Shown here one piece after another: positions 10,500 through 18,460 of a DNA stretch of 47,829 nucleotides. Under the pieces are notes generated by a model, which did no database searches, had not been told where the DNA came from, and worked only from the letters and a program-made list of their open reading frames with translations. The first letter of the stretch is position 1. Each line of letters begins with the position of its first letter. Both the position numbers and the translations under genes were made by a program. The DNA comes from a bacterium (GTDB lineage Bacteria; UBP6; UBA1177; JAKLFG01). Location of the stretch: NCBI GenBank assembly GCA_022711315.1, contig JAKLFG010000013.1:1-47829 (forward strand), read 5' to 3'.

Positions 10500-11609
10500 T
10501 CACTCCCAATCTTTCCAGACCGGATCGAAACCGCGCGCCCGGAGCGCCGCCGCGACCTCGGCGGGACCACGCGCATCTTCCACCTCGAACTGGGCGAGCG
10601 CCCCCTTCCGCGTCCCGTAGCCGCCGGGGACCGTCGAACTGCCGGCCGACAGATTGGTGAAACCGATCGGTACGGCGGCGTCGCGGAACGCGGGCGCTTC
10701 GCGGGTCGAGAGCGACATCGGCGTCTCGGGGAACAGGAGCCGGAGCGCGCAGACCATCTGCAGGAATTCGCGGTCACCGACCGGGTGCGGGCCGCCCGCG
10801 ACCCCTTCGGCCTTGCGGATGCGCGGGAAACTTATGGAGAACTCGGCGCGCCAGTGATGTTTCTGCAGGAACGAAAGATGCTGGGCCAGCGCCAGCGTTT
10901 CGTAACGCCAGTCATACAGTCCGAGCAGGAACCCGATGCCGATCTTCGCGATGCCGGCCCGGGCCCCTCGTTCCGGCGTCGAAAGCCGCCGGTCGGGATC
11001 GCTTTTCGGGCCTCGCGGATGTTCGGCGGCATAGGTGGCCCGGTGATGGGTCTCCTGATACACATAGAGTCCATCGAGATGCGCCTCGGTGACGAGCCGC
11101 CGGTACGCCGCCTCCTCAAGCGGCGCTATCTCGATGGAGACCGATCGGAACCCGATGTCGTGCAGATCGCGGATGACCGGGACGAGGAACGAGGGATCGG
11201 CGCTCTCGGGGTGTTCCCCCGCGACGAGCAGGAGGTTGGTGAAGCCGTGGGCGCGGATCGCCCGGCCCTCCCGCAGTATCTCCTCGCGCGACAAAAAGAC
11301 CCGCGGCACCTTGTTGCCGGCATTGAACCCGCAGTAACGACAGTGGTTGATGCAGCGGTTGTCGTAGTAGAGCGGGATGTAGAGCGACAGCGCGTAGCCG
11401 AACCGGCGTCGGGTGATCCGCGCGCTCTCGGCGGCAAGACGCGCAAAAAGCGTATCGTCCATCGCCGGAGAGAGAAGCGTCGCGAGGTCGTCGGGCGAAA
11501 GATGCTCCTGCCCGAGCACCGCGGCGATGTCGAGCGCCGTGGCGGCAAGAGCGCGGTCGCGGAGACGCAGGGTACGCTCTTCGTCGAGATGGAAAGTGTT
11601 CCCGTTCAT
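10500..11609 (-). CDS. thiH: 2-iminoacetate synthase ThiH (radical SAM tyrosine lyase)
   Basis: A 369-residue enzyme that cleaves tyrosine to p-cresol and dehydroglycine for the thiazole of thiamine. The cluster motif is CX3CX2C (Cys86, Cys90, Cys93 in NRCINHCRYCGF), followed by TNLLLVAGEHP and a C-terminal Biotin/Thiamin-synthase-associated region. The length fits ThiH; the C-terminal cluster extension of HydG is absent. The frame is open to 11705, but ATG 11609 is preferred because a promoter fits it and the upstream part overlaps the divergent control region. Other thi genes are not nearby, and no TPP riboswitch can fit because the mRNA appears leaderless. Confidence 0.88.
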   Translation of the reverse strand: MNGNTFHLDEERTLRLRDRALAATALDIAAVLGQEHLSPDDLATLLSPAMDDTLFARLAAESARITRRRFGYALSLYIPLYYDNRCINHCRYCGFNAGNKVPRVFLSREEILREGRAIRAHGFTNLLLVAGEHPESADPSFLVPVIRDLHDIGFRSVSIEIAPLEEAAYRRLVTEAHLDGLYVYQETHHRATYAAEHPRGPKSDPDRRLSTPERGARAGIAKIGIGFLLGLYDWRYETLALAQHLSFLQKHHWRAEFSISFPRIRKAEGVAGGPHPVGDREFLQMVCALRLLFPETPMSLSTREAPAFRDAAVPIGFTNLSAGSSTVPGGYGTRKGALAQFEVEDARGPAEVAAALRARGFDPVWKDWE

Positions 11610-11616
11610 GGGGAAC

Positions 11617-11644
11617 ACTCTATGTCGCCGGAGAGGCAAGTCAA
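11617..11644 (-). promoter_or_regulatory. thiH promoter, leaderless geometry
   Basis: On the minus strand: TTGACT (11644-11639), 16-bp spacer, TAGAGT (11622-11617), then 7 nt to the ATG at 11609. No Shine-Dalgarno sequence precedes the start. Confidence 0.55.
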
Positions 11645-11653
11645 GGAAGAGAA

Positions 11654-11682
11654 TTGCAAATACGGCGAACCCCGCGTATAGT
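11654..11682 (+). promoter_or_regulatory. Promoter for the PlsC-like gene
   Basis: TTGCAA at 11654-11659, 17-bp spacer, TATAGT at 11677-11682. It lies back-to-back with the thiH promoter, the two -35 boxes being only 9 bp apart. Confidence 0.6.
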
Positions 11683-11707
11683 GACGACGGAACGGTATGA
11701 GGCACCC

Positions 11708-12517
11708 ATGGATATCCCGAACTTTTTCCCCGGCGACCGCTACGATACGCCCGATGGCGTCGCGCGACCGGTCGGCGACCGGCTGCTCCTCGGAAGCCGC
11801 TGGTACTTCTATCTCATGATGCTCGACATCCAGCGGCGCTACTCGGCGATCGCGCGGACCGGCGGTTACGACCGCGCCGCCTGGGTCCGTAGCAGCATCG
11901 AGGCCTTCCGGCTGCTCGAATCGGTCGGGTGCCGGTTCCGCCTGAGTGGATTGGACCATCTGCGTCGCGATCCCGCCAAGCCGCTGGTCATCGCGGGCAA
12001 CCACATGTCGACGCTCGAGACGATGGTGTTCCCCGGCATCATCGGCGGCCTGCGTCCCGTCACCTTCGTCATCAAGGAGAACATACTCCACAACCCGCTC
12101 TACCGCGACATCATGGCGGCGACCCGCCCCATCGTCGTGTCGCGGAAGAATCCGCGCGACGATCTGAAAAAGGTGCTTGAGGAGGGGACCGCGCATCTGC
12201 GCGAGGGGACCTCGGTCATCCTCTTTCCGCAGGCGACCCGTTCCGACACCTTCGATCCGGCGCAATTCAACTCGCTCGGCGTGAAACTCGCGAAAACTGC
12301 GGGGGTCCGCCTGATGCCGGTCGCCATCAAGACCGACTTCTGGGGCAACAGCCGCTTCAGATTGCTCAAAGTGGTCGGCCCGCTCCACCGCGAGCGGCCC
12401 GTCCACATGGATTTCGGCGCACCGATCGCGATAACGGGCAACGGCACCGAGGAGCACCACGCGACCGTTGAATTCATCCAGACACGGCTGGCGGAGTGGG
12501 GTACGGCTCCGCGCTGA
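11708..12517 (+). CDS. Divergent PlsC-like lysophospholipid acyltransferase
   Basis: A 269-residue protein of the glycerolipid acyltransferase fold. The first block is NHMSTLETM, where the usual HX4D is HX4E; the third block is LFPQATRSD, where the usual FPEGTRS has Gln-Ala. Both differ from the canonical plsC at 31573 in this window, so either it belongs to a separate subfamily or its activity differs. No N-terminal signal or clear transmembrane helix is visible. ATG 11708 is chosen over the upstream open frame because GAGG lies 6 nt before it and the promoter is at 11654-11682. It stands alone, followed by a separate promoter. Confidence 0.75.
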   Translation: MDIPNFFPGDRYDTPDGVARPVGDRLLLGSRWYFYLMMLDIQRRYSAIARTGGYDRAAWVRSSIEAFRLLESVGCRFRLSGLDHLRRDPAKPLVIAGNHMSTLETMVFPGIIGGLRPVTFVIKENILHNPLYRDIMAATRPIVVSRKNPRDDLKKVLEEGTAHLREGTSVILFPQATRSDTFDPAQFNSLGVKLAKTAGVRLMPVAIKTDFWGNSRFRLLKVVGPLHRERPVHMDFGAPIAITGNGTEEHHATVEFIQTRLAEWGTAPR

Positions 12518-12527
12518 CCCTTTTTCC

Positions 12528-12557
12528 TTGACAGTCCCGAACGGGGCGTGATACCGT
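12528..12557 (+). promoter_or_regulatory. Promoter for the IorAB fusion gene
   Basis: TTGACA at 12528-12533 with a -10-like TACCGT at 12552-12557 (18-bp spacer). A leader of about 35 nt ends in GAGG before the ATG at 12598. Confidence 0.4.
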
Positions 12558-12597
12558 CCGAACGGTCATTGTTCACTCATCCGCTCGCGAGGTCGCC

Positions 12598-15114
12598 ATG
12601 TCACGATTCAGAGAACTCGTCGCTTCCGAACCCGGTTCGCGCCATATACTGCAGGGGAACGAGGCGTTCGCGCTGGGGGTCGTCCACGCCGGCTACCATG
12701 CCGCCGACGGCTACCCCGGCACCCCCTCGACCGAGGTGATCGACAAATATCTGTCGCAGGTGCAGGACAAACTGGTGGTCGGCTGGTCGGTGAGCGAGGC
12801 GGTCGCGACCGCCGTCACGGTGGGACACGCCGTCGCCGGATCGGATGCGGTGGTCACGATGAAGATACCGGGGATCTTTCAGGCGGGCGACGCCATCACC
12901 ACCTCGGCCTTCTACACCGCGCAGATGGGCGCCTTTGTCATCTACGCCGCGACCGACTATGTGCCGAGTTCCACCCAGCATGTGATCGACGCGCGCCACT
13001 TTTTCGCCGCCGCCCGCGTCCCGGTGCTGGAACCGCGCGACCATCAGGAGATGTACGACATAGCCTTCATCGCCGCCGACATGAGCCGACGCTTCCGGAC
13101 GCAGGTGGTCATCCTCGCGTCGGGGATACTCGCCCACTCCGAAGGGCTCGTCGCGACCCGCGCGCCGCGCACCATCGAGCGGCGGCCGCTCCCCGAGAAC
13201 CTGCACGGCTGGATGCTGATGCCCTACATCGCGCGGCAGAACTACAACGCCGTCAACCGCGAACGGATACCGGGCGTGCTGGCGTGGGGCGAACAGGAGA
13301 CCGCCCTGATAAACGAACACCACGGGAAGGACGATTTCGGCGTCATCGTCGTGGGCGAATCGGATATCATCGTCCGCGAGGCGCTGAGGAGCGCCGGGCG
13401 CGACCCGTCGATACTGTCGATGTCGCTCGCCTATCCGGTCCCGACGGGGCGCATCGCCGCCTTCGCAAAGAAGGTGAAGGGCAAACTTTTCGTCTTCGAG
13501 GACGGCGATCGCTTCCTCGAAGAGAAGATACGGACGCTCGGCGTCGCGGTCGTCGGCAAGGAGGAGCACTCGGTCGTCACCGACTGGACCCCCGACATGG
13601 CGCTCGAAGCGCTTTCGAAGCATCTGGGCATCGCGCTGGCCGCCGCGCCGAAGATCCCCGCCTTGAAACCGGTCATGCGGCCGCCCTCGATCTGCCCCGG
13701 CTGTCCCTACCGCGCCTTCGCGCTGGCGGCGCAGAAACTTAAGAAGCAGAAGAAACTCTACGCCTCCTTCGGCGAGATCGGCTGCTCGACGCTCCTCCAC
13801 TTCTTCAACGCGGTCGACACCATTCTCTGCATGGGCGGCTCCGACGGCATGCGGCAGGGCTTCGTGCTGTCGCGGCCCGACCACGGCGCGAAGGTCATCA
13901 GCGTCATCGGCGATTCGTGCGAATGCCATTCGGGGCTCGACGGGACGCGCAACGCCGTCTTTCGCAATGTCCCCGGCGTGAAGATACTGCTCGACAACCG
14001 CGTCACCGCGATGACCGGCGGCCAGCCGGCCCCCACCTCGCCCAACAACCTCGCCGGCGTGCCCAATAAATTCAGTTTGCGCGACGCGGTCGCCGCCGAG
14101 AAGTGCCGCATGGTCGCCTGCAACGCCTACGATCTCAAGGAGGTCGAACGGCTGCTGACCGAAGCGCTCGCGTTGGCCGAAAAGGGCGAATTCACCTGCC
14201 TCATCCTCGAAGGGGCCTGCGTTCAGGAGGTGGCGGCCGAAAAGAAACGCCGCGCCCTCGTGATAGACCGCGACAAGTGCAAGCAATGCGGCCAGTGCGG
14301 CATCTGCCCCGGCATGGAGCATGATGAGAACAAACGACCGAACTTCACGACCCTCTGCACCAACTGCGGCTCGAGTTCCCAGATATGCCGCCAGCGCTGT
14401 CCCTTCGGCGCCATCGTGCCCGAAGATGCGGCGAAAAAGGAACGGACCGCGCCGCCCGACCTCCCCAAGGCGAAGGATATCGCTGCGGTGACGGTCGACA
14501 AGGCGAAACTCCCCGCCTCCCTGCGGGTCGCGATACGCGGCATCGGCGGGCAGGGGAACCTCTTCTTCGGCAAGGTGCTTTCCGAGGTGGCGCTCCGGAC
14601 ACCTTACGCCGATGCGGGCATCGTCAAGGGCGACACCCACGGCATGGCGCAGATGGGCGGCCCGGTCATATCGACCTTCGCGTGCGGCGAGGTCCATTCG
14701 CCGATACTCGCCCCCGGCAGCGCCGATGTGCTCGTGGTGATGGAGATGAGCGAGGTGTTGCGTCCCGGGTTCCTCGATCTCCTGAGACCGGGCGGCACGG
14801 TGGTGCTCAACCGTTTCGCGGCGGTGCCGGTCGCGGTGAAAAAGGAGGATTACCCGGCGCTCGATGCCATCAAAAAAGCGCTCGACGGCTACCGGATCAT
14901 CGAACTCGACGCCCTCGCGGCGGCGCGCGGTTACGGCGACACGGCGGGCCGCACCGCCAATGTGGTGGTGCTCGGCCTTCTTTCGACCATAGCCCCCTTC
15001 AACGCGATACCCGAAGAGATCTGGCTTTCGGCGCTCATGGCGGTCTCCCCCGCCGATGCGATGAAGTCGGCCAATCAGATCGCCTTCGCGGCGGGCCGGG
15101 GACTCGGGAAGTAG
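12598..15114 (+). CDS. Indolepyruvate:ferredoxin oxidoreductase, alpha-beta fusion
   Basis: An 838-residue protein joining what are usually two subunits, IorA and IorB. Residues 1-360 are the pyrimidine-binding half (ADGYPGTPSTEV). Residues 365-550 are the thiamine-pyrophosphate half (CPGCPYRAF, GEIGCSTL, GDSCECHSG). Residues 555-605 hold a ferredoxin-like segment with two cysteine clusters (CKQCGQCGICPG and CTNCGSSSQICRQRCP). Residues 640-838 are the gamma/IorB domain (IRGIGGQGNLF, GDTHGMAQMGG). It decarboxylates aryl 2-oxoacids from aromatic amino-acid transamination to aryl-CoA, reducing ferredoxin, or may run in reverse. Cytoplasmic. Single-gene unit. Confidence 0.9.
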   Translation: MSRFRELVASEPGSRHILQGNEAFALGVVHAGYHAADGYPGTPSTEVIDKYLSQVQDKLVVGWSVSEAVATAVTVGHAVAGSDAVVTMKIPGIFQAGDAITTSAFYTAQMGAFVIYAATDYVPSSTQHVIDARHFFAAARVPVLEPRDHQEMYDIAFIAADMSRRFRTQVVILASGILAHSEGLVATRAPRTIERRPLPENLHGWMLMPYIARQNYNAVNRERIPGVLAWGEQETALINEHHGKDDFGVIVVGESDIIVREALRSAGRDPSILSMSLAYPVPTGRIAAFAKKVKGKLFVFEDGDRFLEEKIRTLGVAVVGKEEHSVVTDWTPDMALEALSKHLGIALAAAPKIPALKPVMRPPSICPGCPYRAFALAAQKLKKQKKLYASFGEIGCSTLLHFFNAVDTILCMGGSDGMRQGFVLSRPDHGAKVISVIGDSCECHSGLDGTRNAVFRNVPGVKILLDNRVTAMTGGQPAPTSPNNLAGVPNKFSLRDAVAAEKCRMVACNAYDLKEVERLLTEALALAEKGEFTCLILEGACVQEVAAEKKRRALVIDRDKCKQCGQCGICPGMEHDENKRPNFTTLCTNCGSSSQICRQRCPFGAIVPEDAAKKERTAPPDLPKAKDIAAVTVDKAKLPASLRVAIRGIGGQGNLFFGKVLSEVALRTPYADAGIVKGDTHGMAQMGGPVISTFACGEVHSPILAPGSADVLVVMEMSEVLRPGFLDLLRPGGTVVLNRFAAVPVAVKKEDYPALDAIKKALDGYRIIELDALAAARGYGDTAGRTANVVVLGLLSTIAPFNAIPEEIWLSALMAVSPADAMKSANQIAFAAGRGLGK

Positions 15115-15126
15115 CGATCGCTACTT
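15109..15126. terminator. 18-bp perfect palindrome spanning two convergent stop codons
   Basis: AAGTAGCGATCGCTACTT is fully self-complementary. It contains the final Lys codon and TAG of the gene on the left and, on the other strand, the final Lys codon and TAG of the gene on the right. No T-tract follows, so classic intrinsic termination is doubtful. Confidence 0.6.
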
Positions 15127-16578
15127 ATACCCGTACTTTTTCATGAGTTCGGTGTAGGCCGTTTCGAGCGCCGCGCCGTTCTTTCCCTGCTCCCCCAGAT
15201 ACCGGATGATCGGGCTTCGCCATATCTTCGAGGTCATCTGGTTGGTGATGCCGGGACCGAGGAATCTGTAATAGTCGCCACCGGCGTAGATGTACTCATG
15301 GATGACCGCGCGGTAACTCTGCGACGGATCGACCGGCGCACCGTTCTTGAACCAGCGGTCACTGACCTTCTCCATGCCGCAGACGGCGTTCTCGGACAGA
15401 TCGAGGTTATACACGAGATCCTTCCCCGATATCGTCGAAACGACGAGCCGGTTCTCGAACGGCATCATCGAGATGATGTCGCTCATCCGGATAGGGCCCC
15501 GCCGTATCTTGTCACGGAATGCGTCGGGGTTCGAGAGCGCCACATCGGCTTCGGGGAAATCGTCGAGCACCGCGCAGGCGTACAGCCGCATGAAACGATC
15601 GGCGGCCAGATCGCTTTCGGCGTTCATGATGGTCGCGCCGGCGAGCCGGTCCATCTTGACGAGGTACCCCGCCACCGTTTCGCGGACCTTCGCCCCCTCC
15701 GGGGCGGCCGCTTGCGCCCCGTCGCGCAGCGTCACGATGCGGGCGTCGGCGACCGAGAATTTCCCCTTCCTGCGCAGTATCTCGACCCGCGCATATTTTT
15801 CCATATACTTCAATGCCTGCACGAAATATATCCCATCGGCGTCCCGCACATACTCATCGTGCGTGTGGGCGTTGAAGACGAGAAGCGGCCGGTCCTCCGG
15901 CTCAAGCGCCGCGACCAATTCGCGGGAACTTTCGAACGATTGGTGCGCGATAATGATGACCGTATCGGTCTCTCCCTTGAGCCGCCGTATCTCGCGCTGA
16001 ACGGCGTTCAGGGCCTGCACCGTCTTCAGGTCCTTGAGATTCGCCGGGAACGAGACCTGTCGCAACTCCTCGGTGGTCACCCCGATGAAGGCGAGACGGC
16101 TTCCCTCCCGATCGACGATGTGCGATGCGGGGAACACCGGCTTCATCCCCTTACCGATGATGTTGGCCGACAGATACTTTATCTTCGACGCGGTACGGTT
16201 CTCATCGAACTCGGCCATCCCGTAATCGAACTCGTGGTTGCCCACCGCCGCGATCTGGTAGCCGATCTCGCGCATCGCCTCGGCGGCGGAACGCCCCTTG
16301 AATATCGACGATATCGCCGATCCGGTGTAGTTGTCGCCGCCCGACACCCGTATCACGACGCAGCCCTCGCAGTTGCGCTCTTCCTCGCGCCACATCTCGT
16401 CGAGGATGACCGCCTTCTCCCGGCCGTCGGGCTCCCAGATGTGACCGTGTTCGTCGTTGGTGTAGAGGATGAGGTACCGCTGCGGCGCCTCTTCGGTGAC
16501 CAGATCGGCCAGTTTCTCGCATGACGAGAGAACAAGGAGGAGCATAACGAGAGCGCTCAGTCTGACCGATGCCATCAT
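15121..16578 (-). CDS. 5'-nucleotidase/UshA-like metallophosphatase lipoprotein
   Basis: A protein of 485 residues with a lipoprotein signal ending VLSSC. The N-terminal metallophosphatase domain has YTNDEHGHI, SGGDNYTGS, GNHEFDYG, IIAHQS and NAHTHDEY. The C-terminal 5'-nucleotidase substrate-binding domain includes DVALSNPDAFR and MMPFENRLVV. It probably removes phosphate from nucleotides or other phosphoesters in the periplasm or at the outer membrane. The frame opens with GTG at 16602, but the ATG pair at 16578/16575 gives a better signal peptide and has AGGGTGG just upstream. The stop lies inside the palindrome shared with iorAB. Confidence 0.87.
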   Translation of the reverse strand: MMASVRLSALVMLLLVLSSCEKLADLVTEEAPQRYLILYTNDEHGHIWEPDGREKAVILDEMWREEERNCEGCVVIRVSGGDNYTGSAISSIFKGRSAAEAMREIGYQIAAVGNHEFDYGMAEFDENRTASKIKYLSANIIGKGMKPVFPASHIVDREGSRLAFIGVTTEELRQVSFPANLKDLKTVQALNAVQREIRRLKGETDTVIIIAHQSFESSRELVAALEPEDRPLLVFNAHTHDEYVRDADGIYFVQALKYMEKYARVEILRRKGKFSVADARIVTLRDGAQAAAPEGAKVRETVAGYLVKMDRLAGATIMNAESDLAADRFMRLYACAVLDDFPEADVALSNPDAFRDKIRRGPIRMSDIISMMPFENRLVVSTISGKDLVYNLDLSENAVCGMEKVSDRWFKNGAPVDPSQSYRAVIHEYIYAGGDYYRFLGPGITNQMTSKIWRSPIIRYLGEQGKNGAALETAYTELMKKYGYK

Positions 16579-16608
16579 CCACCCTGACGATGTTTTAACC
16601 ACGCGACG

Positions 16609-16636
16609 ATACTAACTTTTCCGGGGACAAAGTAAA
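16609..16636 (-). promoter_or_regulatory. Promoter for the UshA-like gene
   Basis: Minus strand: TTTACT (16636-16631), 16-bp spacer, TAGTAT (16614-16609), about 30 nt before the ATG. Confidence 0.5.
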
Positions 16637-16651
16637 TTTTTTTGTCGGAGG

Positions 16652-16680
16652 TTGTCTTACCGCCCGTTCTCCGCTACAAT
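16652..16680 (+). promoter_or_regulatory. Promoter for the YgjP-like gene
   Basis: TTGTCT at 16652-16657, 17-bp spacer, TACAAT at 16675-16680. AGGAGGG follows before the ATG at 16703. Confidence 0.6.
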
Positions 16681-16702
16681 GCGGACCGAAGGAGGGCCAC
16701 GC

Positions 16703-17284
16703 ATGCCGAATGCCGATAGCGACCACATCGTCATCATCGCCGGCATCGGCGCTGTACTCCTGCGCCGCCATGCCCGCGCCCGGAACATCGTTCTACGCCT
16801 CACCGACGACGGCGATCCGGTGGTGACGGTCCCGCGCTGGGTCCCTTACGGAGATGCGATAGATTTCGTCATCTCGCGCCGCGACTGGATCGTCCGCCAG
16901 CAACGCGAACGGGCCGCCGCACCGGCCGCTCCGCCGCCCCTTCCCTCCGAACCGATCGCCGTCACGCGGGAGGAGGCGCGTCCCCTTCTCGAACGGCGCA
17001 TCGCCGAACTCGCCCGGCGGCATGACCTCGTCGTGACGCGTGTCACCGTCAGGGCGCAACGCACCGTCTGGGGTTCCTGCGCGGTCGACGGCGGCATCAA
17101 CATCAACTGGAGAACGGCGCGGCTCCCCGACACCCTGCGCGACTATGTGATCCTGCACGAACTGGCCCACCTGATCTACCGCAGCCACGGCCCCCGCTAC
17201 TGGCGCGCCCTCGACCGGCTCGTCGGCGGCGACGCACGGACGCTCGACCGGGAACTCCGGCGCTGGCCGCTCGCGGCGCTCTGA
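16703..17284 (+). CDS. YgjP-type M48-like metallopeptidase domain protein
   Basis: A 193-residue cytoplasmic protein of the YgjP/DUF45 family. The zinc motif HELAH (in VILHELAHLIYRSHGPRYW) is preceded by the family hallmark WGSC and by an N-terminal beta-rich segment. The role is unproven; homologues include WSS1-like DNA-protein crosslink proteases and genes beside restriction systems. ATG 16703 is chosen for its AGGAGGG at the right spacing, although the frame opens at 16652. It is transcribed alone from its own promoter. Confidence 0.85.
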   Translation: MPNADSDHIVIIAGIGAVLLRRHARARNIVLRLTDDGDPVVTVPRWVPYGDAIDFVISRRDWIVRQQRERAAAPAAPPPLPSEPIAVTREEARPLLERRIAELARRHDLVVTRVTVRAQRTVWGSCAVDGGININWRTARLPDTLRDYVILHELAHLIYRSHGPRYWRALDRLVGGDARTLDRELRRWPLAAL

Positions 17285-17289
17285 CATTC

Positions 17290-17317
17290 TTGCAATACGG
17301 CGATCCGCCGCTATGAT
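17290..17317 (+). promoter_or_regulatory. Promoter for the SafE/DsbD-like gene
   Basis: TTGCAA at 17290-17295, 16-bp spacer, TATGAT at 17312-17317. Confidence 0.6.
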
Positions 17318-17353
17318 GCGCACGACAACAACGGAGTGAACGGTGTCGCCGCA

Positions 17354-18361
17354 ATGACGCTCCTGTTCGAAGGTCTTCTTCTCGGGCTGTCGCTCGGGGT
17401 CACCTGCATCGCCACCTGCGCCCCGGTCTATGCGCCGATACTCATGCAGACCGAGCGCGGCCCGATCGGCGCGTTCGGGGCCGTTCTCCTGATGAGCGCG
17501 GGGCGCTTCCTCAGTTACGCCGCGGTCGGCCTCGCCACCGGTGCGCTCGGGGCCGCCGCCGCCGGGACGCTCCCCGTCCCGACCATCGCCGCCGTTTCGT
17601 ATCTGTTCATCGCCCTTTTCCTCATATACACGGCTCTCATCCGTGGACGCGCCGAAAAGCACGGCGACTGCCCGGCGGGTCTCATGTCCCGTTTCGCCGG
17701 GAACCCGTTCCTCGCGGGACTCGTGACCGGTTTCTCGGTCTGTCCGCCCTTTATCGGCGCCATCACCCGCGGCTTCGACACCGGCGGCGCACTGGGCGGG
17801 ATGCTCCTCTTCATCGGGTTCTTCGCCGGCACCACAGTCTACTTCATCCCGATGGCGGTCCTGCCGCTCTTCGCGCGCCGACGGCTCATCCGCATCGCCG
17901 GGATATTCTTCTCGCTCTGCGCCGCACTCTGGTTCTTCCTCCTCGGTCTCGACCATTTCCTCGACCTGCGGATCAGGGCCGAGATGTATCTTGAAGATGC
18001 CTATCTCGTCGACTATTCGCAGGCGGAACTGACGCTGGTCGATGCGACGGGCGATCCTGCCGTGACCGAACGGGCGGCGCGGTTCTTTCCACACGCTCGG
18101 GCGATGACCGCCTCCGCGGAACGATATGCCGAAACACTCGCCGCGCTCGCCCCGGCGACCAATGTCCTCCTGTTGGTGGCGACAACGCCCGACGAGCGCG
18201 TGAAGACGCTCGCCGTTGAGAAAAGACTCAACATCGTCTGGACCATCGCCCCGCGCACCGACGCCGGAGCGGTCGAACTACGCGACTTCCTTTCCTCATA
18301 CATCATCAAGGCGCGCCAAAGCAGAGGGTTTCTGTTCCGTCTGCCGCTCGACCCCCGGTGA
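17354..18361 (+). CDS. SafE/DsbD-like membrane protein with extra soluble domain
   Basis: A 335-residue protein. Residues 1-205 contain six to seven predicted membrane helices in the arrangement of the cytochrome c biogenesis/thiol-disulfide transporter superfamily. Cysteines sit in TCIATCAPV (helix 1) and SVCPPF (mid-protein), the positions that form the redox pair in DsbD-type transporters. The last 110 residues are a soluble alpha/beta domain I do not recognise. It probably moves reducing equivalents or metal across the inner membrane. The start is uncertain: GTG 17336 is in frame 18 nt upstream, but ATG 17354 leaves a normal leader after the promoter. Confidence 0.7.
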   Translation: MTLLFEGLLLGLSLGVTCIATCAPVYAPILMQTERGPIGAFGAVLLMSAGRFLSYAAVGLATGALGAAAAGTLPVPTIAAVSYLFIALFLIYTALIRGRAEKHGDCPAGLMSRFAGNPFLAGLVTGFSVCPPFIGAITRGFDTGGALGGMLLFIGFFAGTTVYFIPMAVLPLFARRRLIRIAGIFFSLCAALWFFLLGLDHFLDLRIRAEMYLEDAYLVDYSQAELTLVDATGDPAVTERAARFFPHARAMTASAERYAETLAALAPATNVLLLVATTPDERVKTLAVEKRLNIVWTIAPRTDAGAVELRDFLSSYIIKARQSRGFLFRLPLDPR

Positions 18362-18388
18362 CCGTGCGGAATCGCACTGAGGGAAATC

Positions 18389-18405
18389 TTGCTTTTCCGA
18401 AGCAA
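18389..18405. other. Perfect inverted repeat upstream of the outer-membrane protein gene
   Basis: TTGCTT-TTCCG-AAGCAA sits 28 nt after the preceding stop and 56 nt before the next ATG. It may be an operator or weak hairpin; TTGCTT could also act as a -35 box, but no good -10 follows. Confidence 0.3.
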
Positions 18406-18460
18406 ATCCTTCACCATGGGGACGGGTTCTTCTTTTATGTGACAAGGGAGGTTTCAGGTC

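Noticed and set aside
11610..11616. TPP riboswitch before thiH
   Set aside because: Only 7 nt separate the -10 box and the start codon.
12601..14697. 698-codon open frame antisense to the IorAB fusion
   Set aside because: Composition is typical of a shadow frame; the plus-strand gene has full family signatures.
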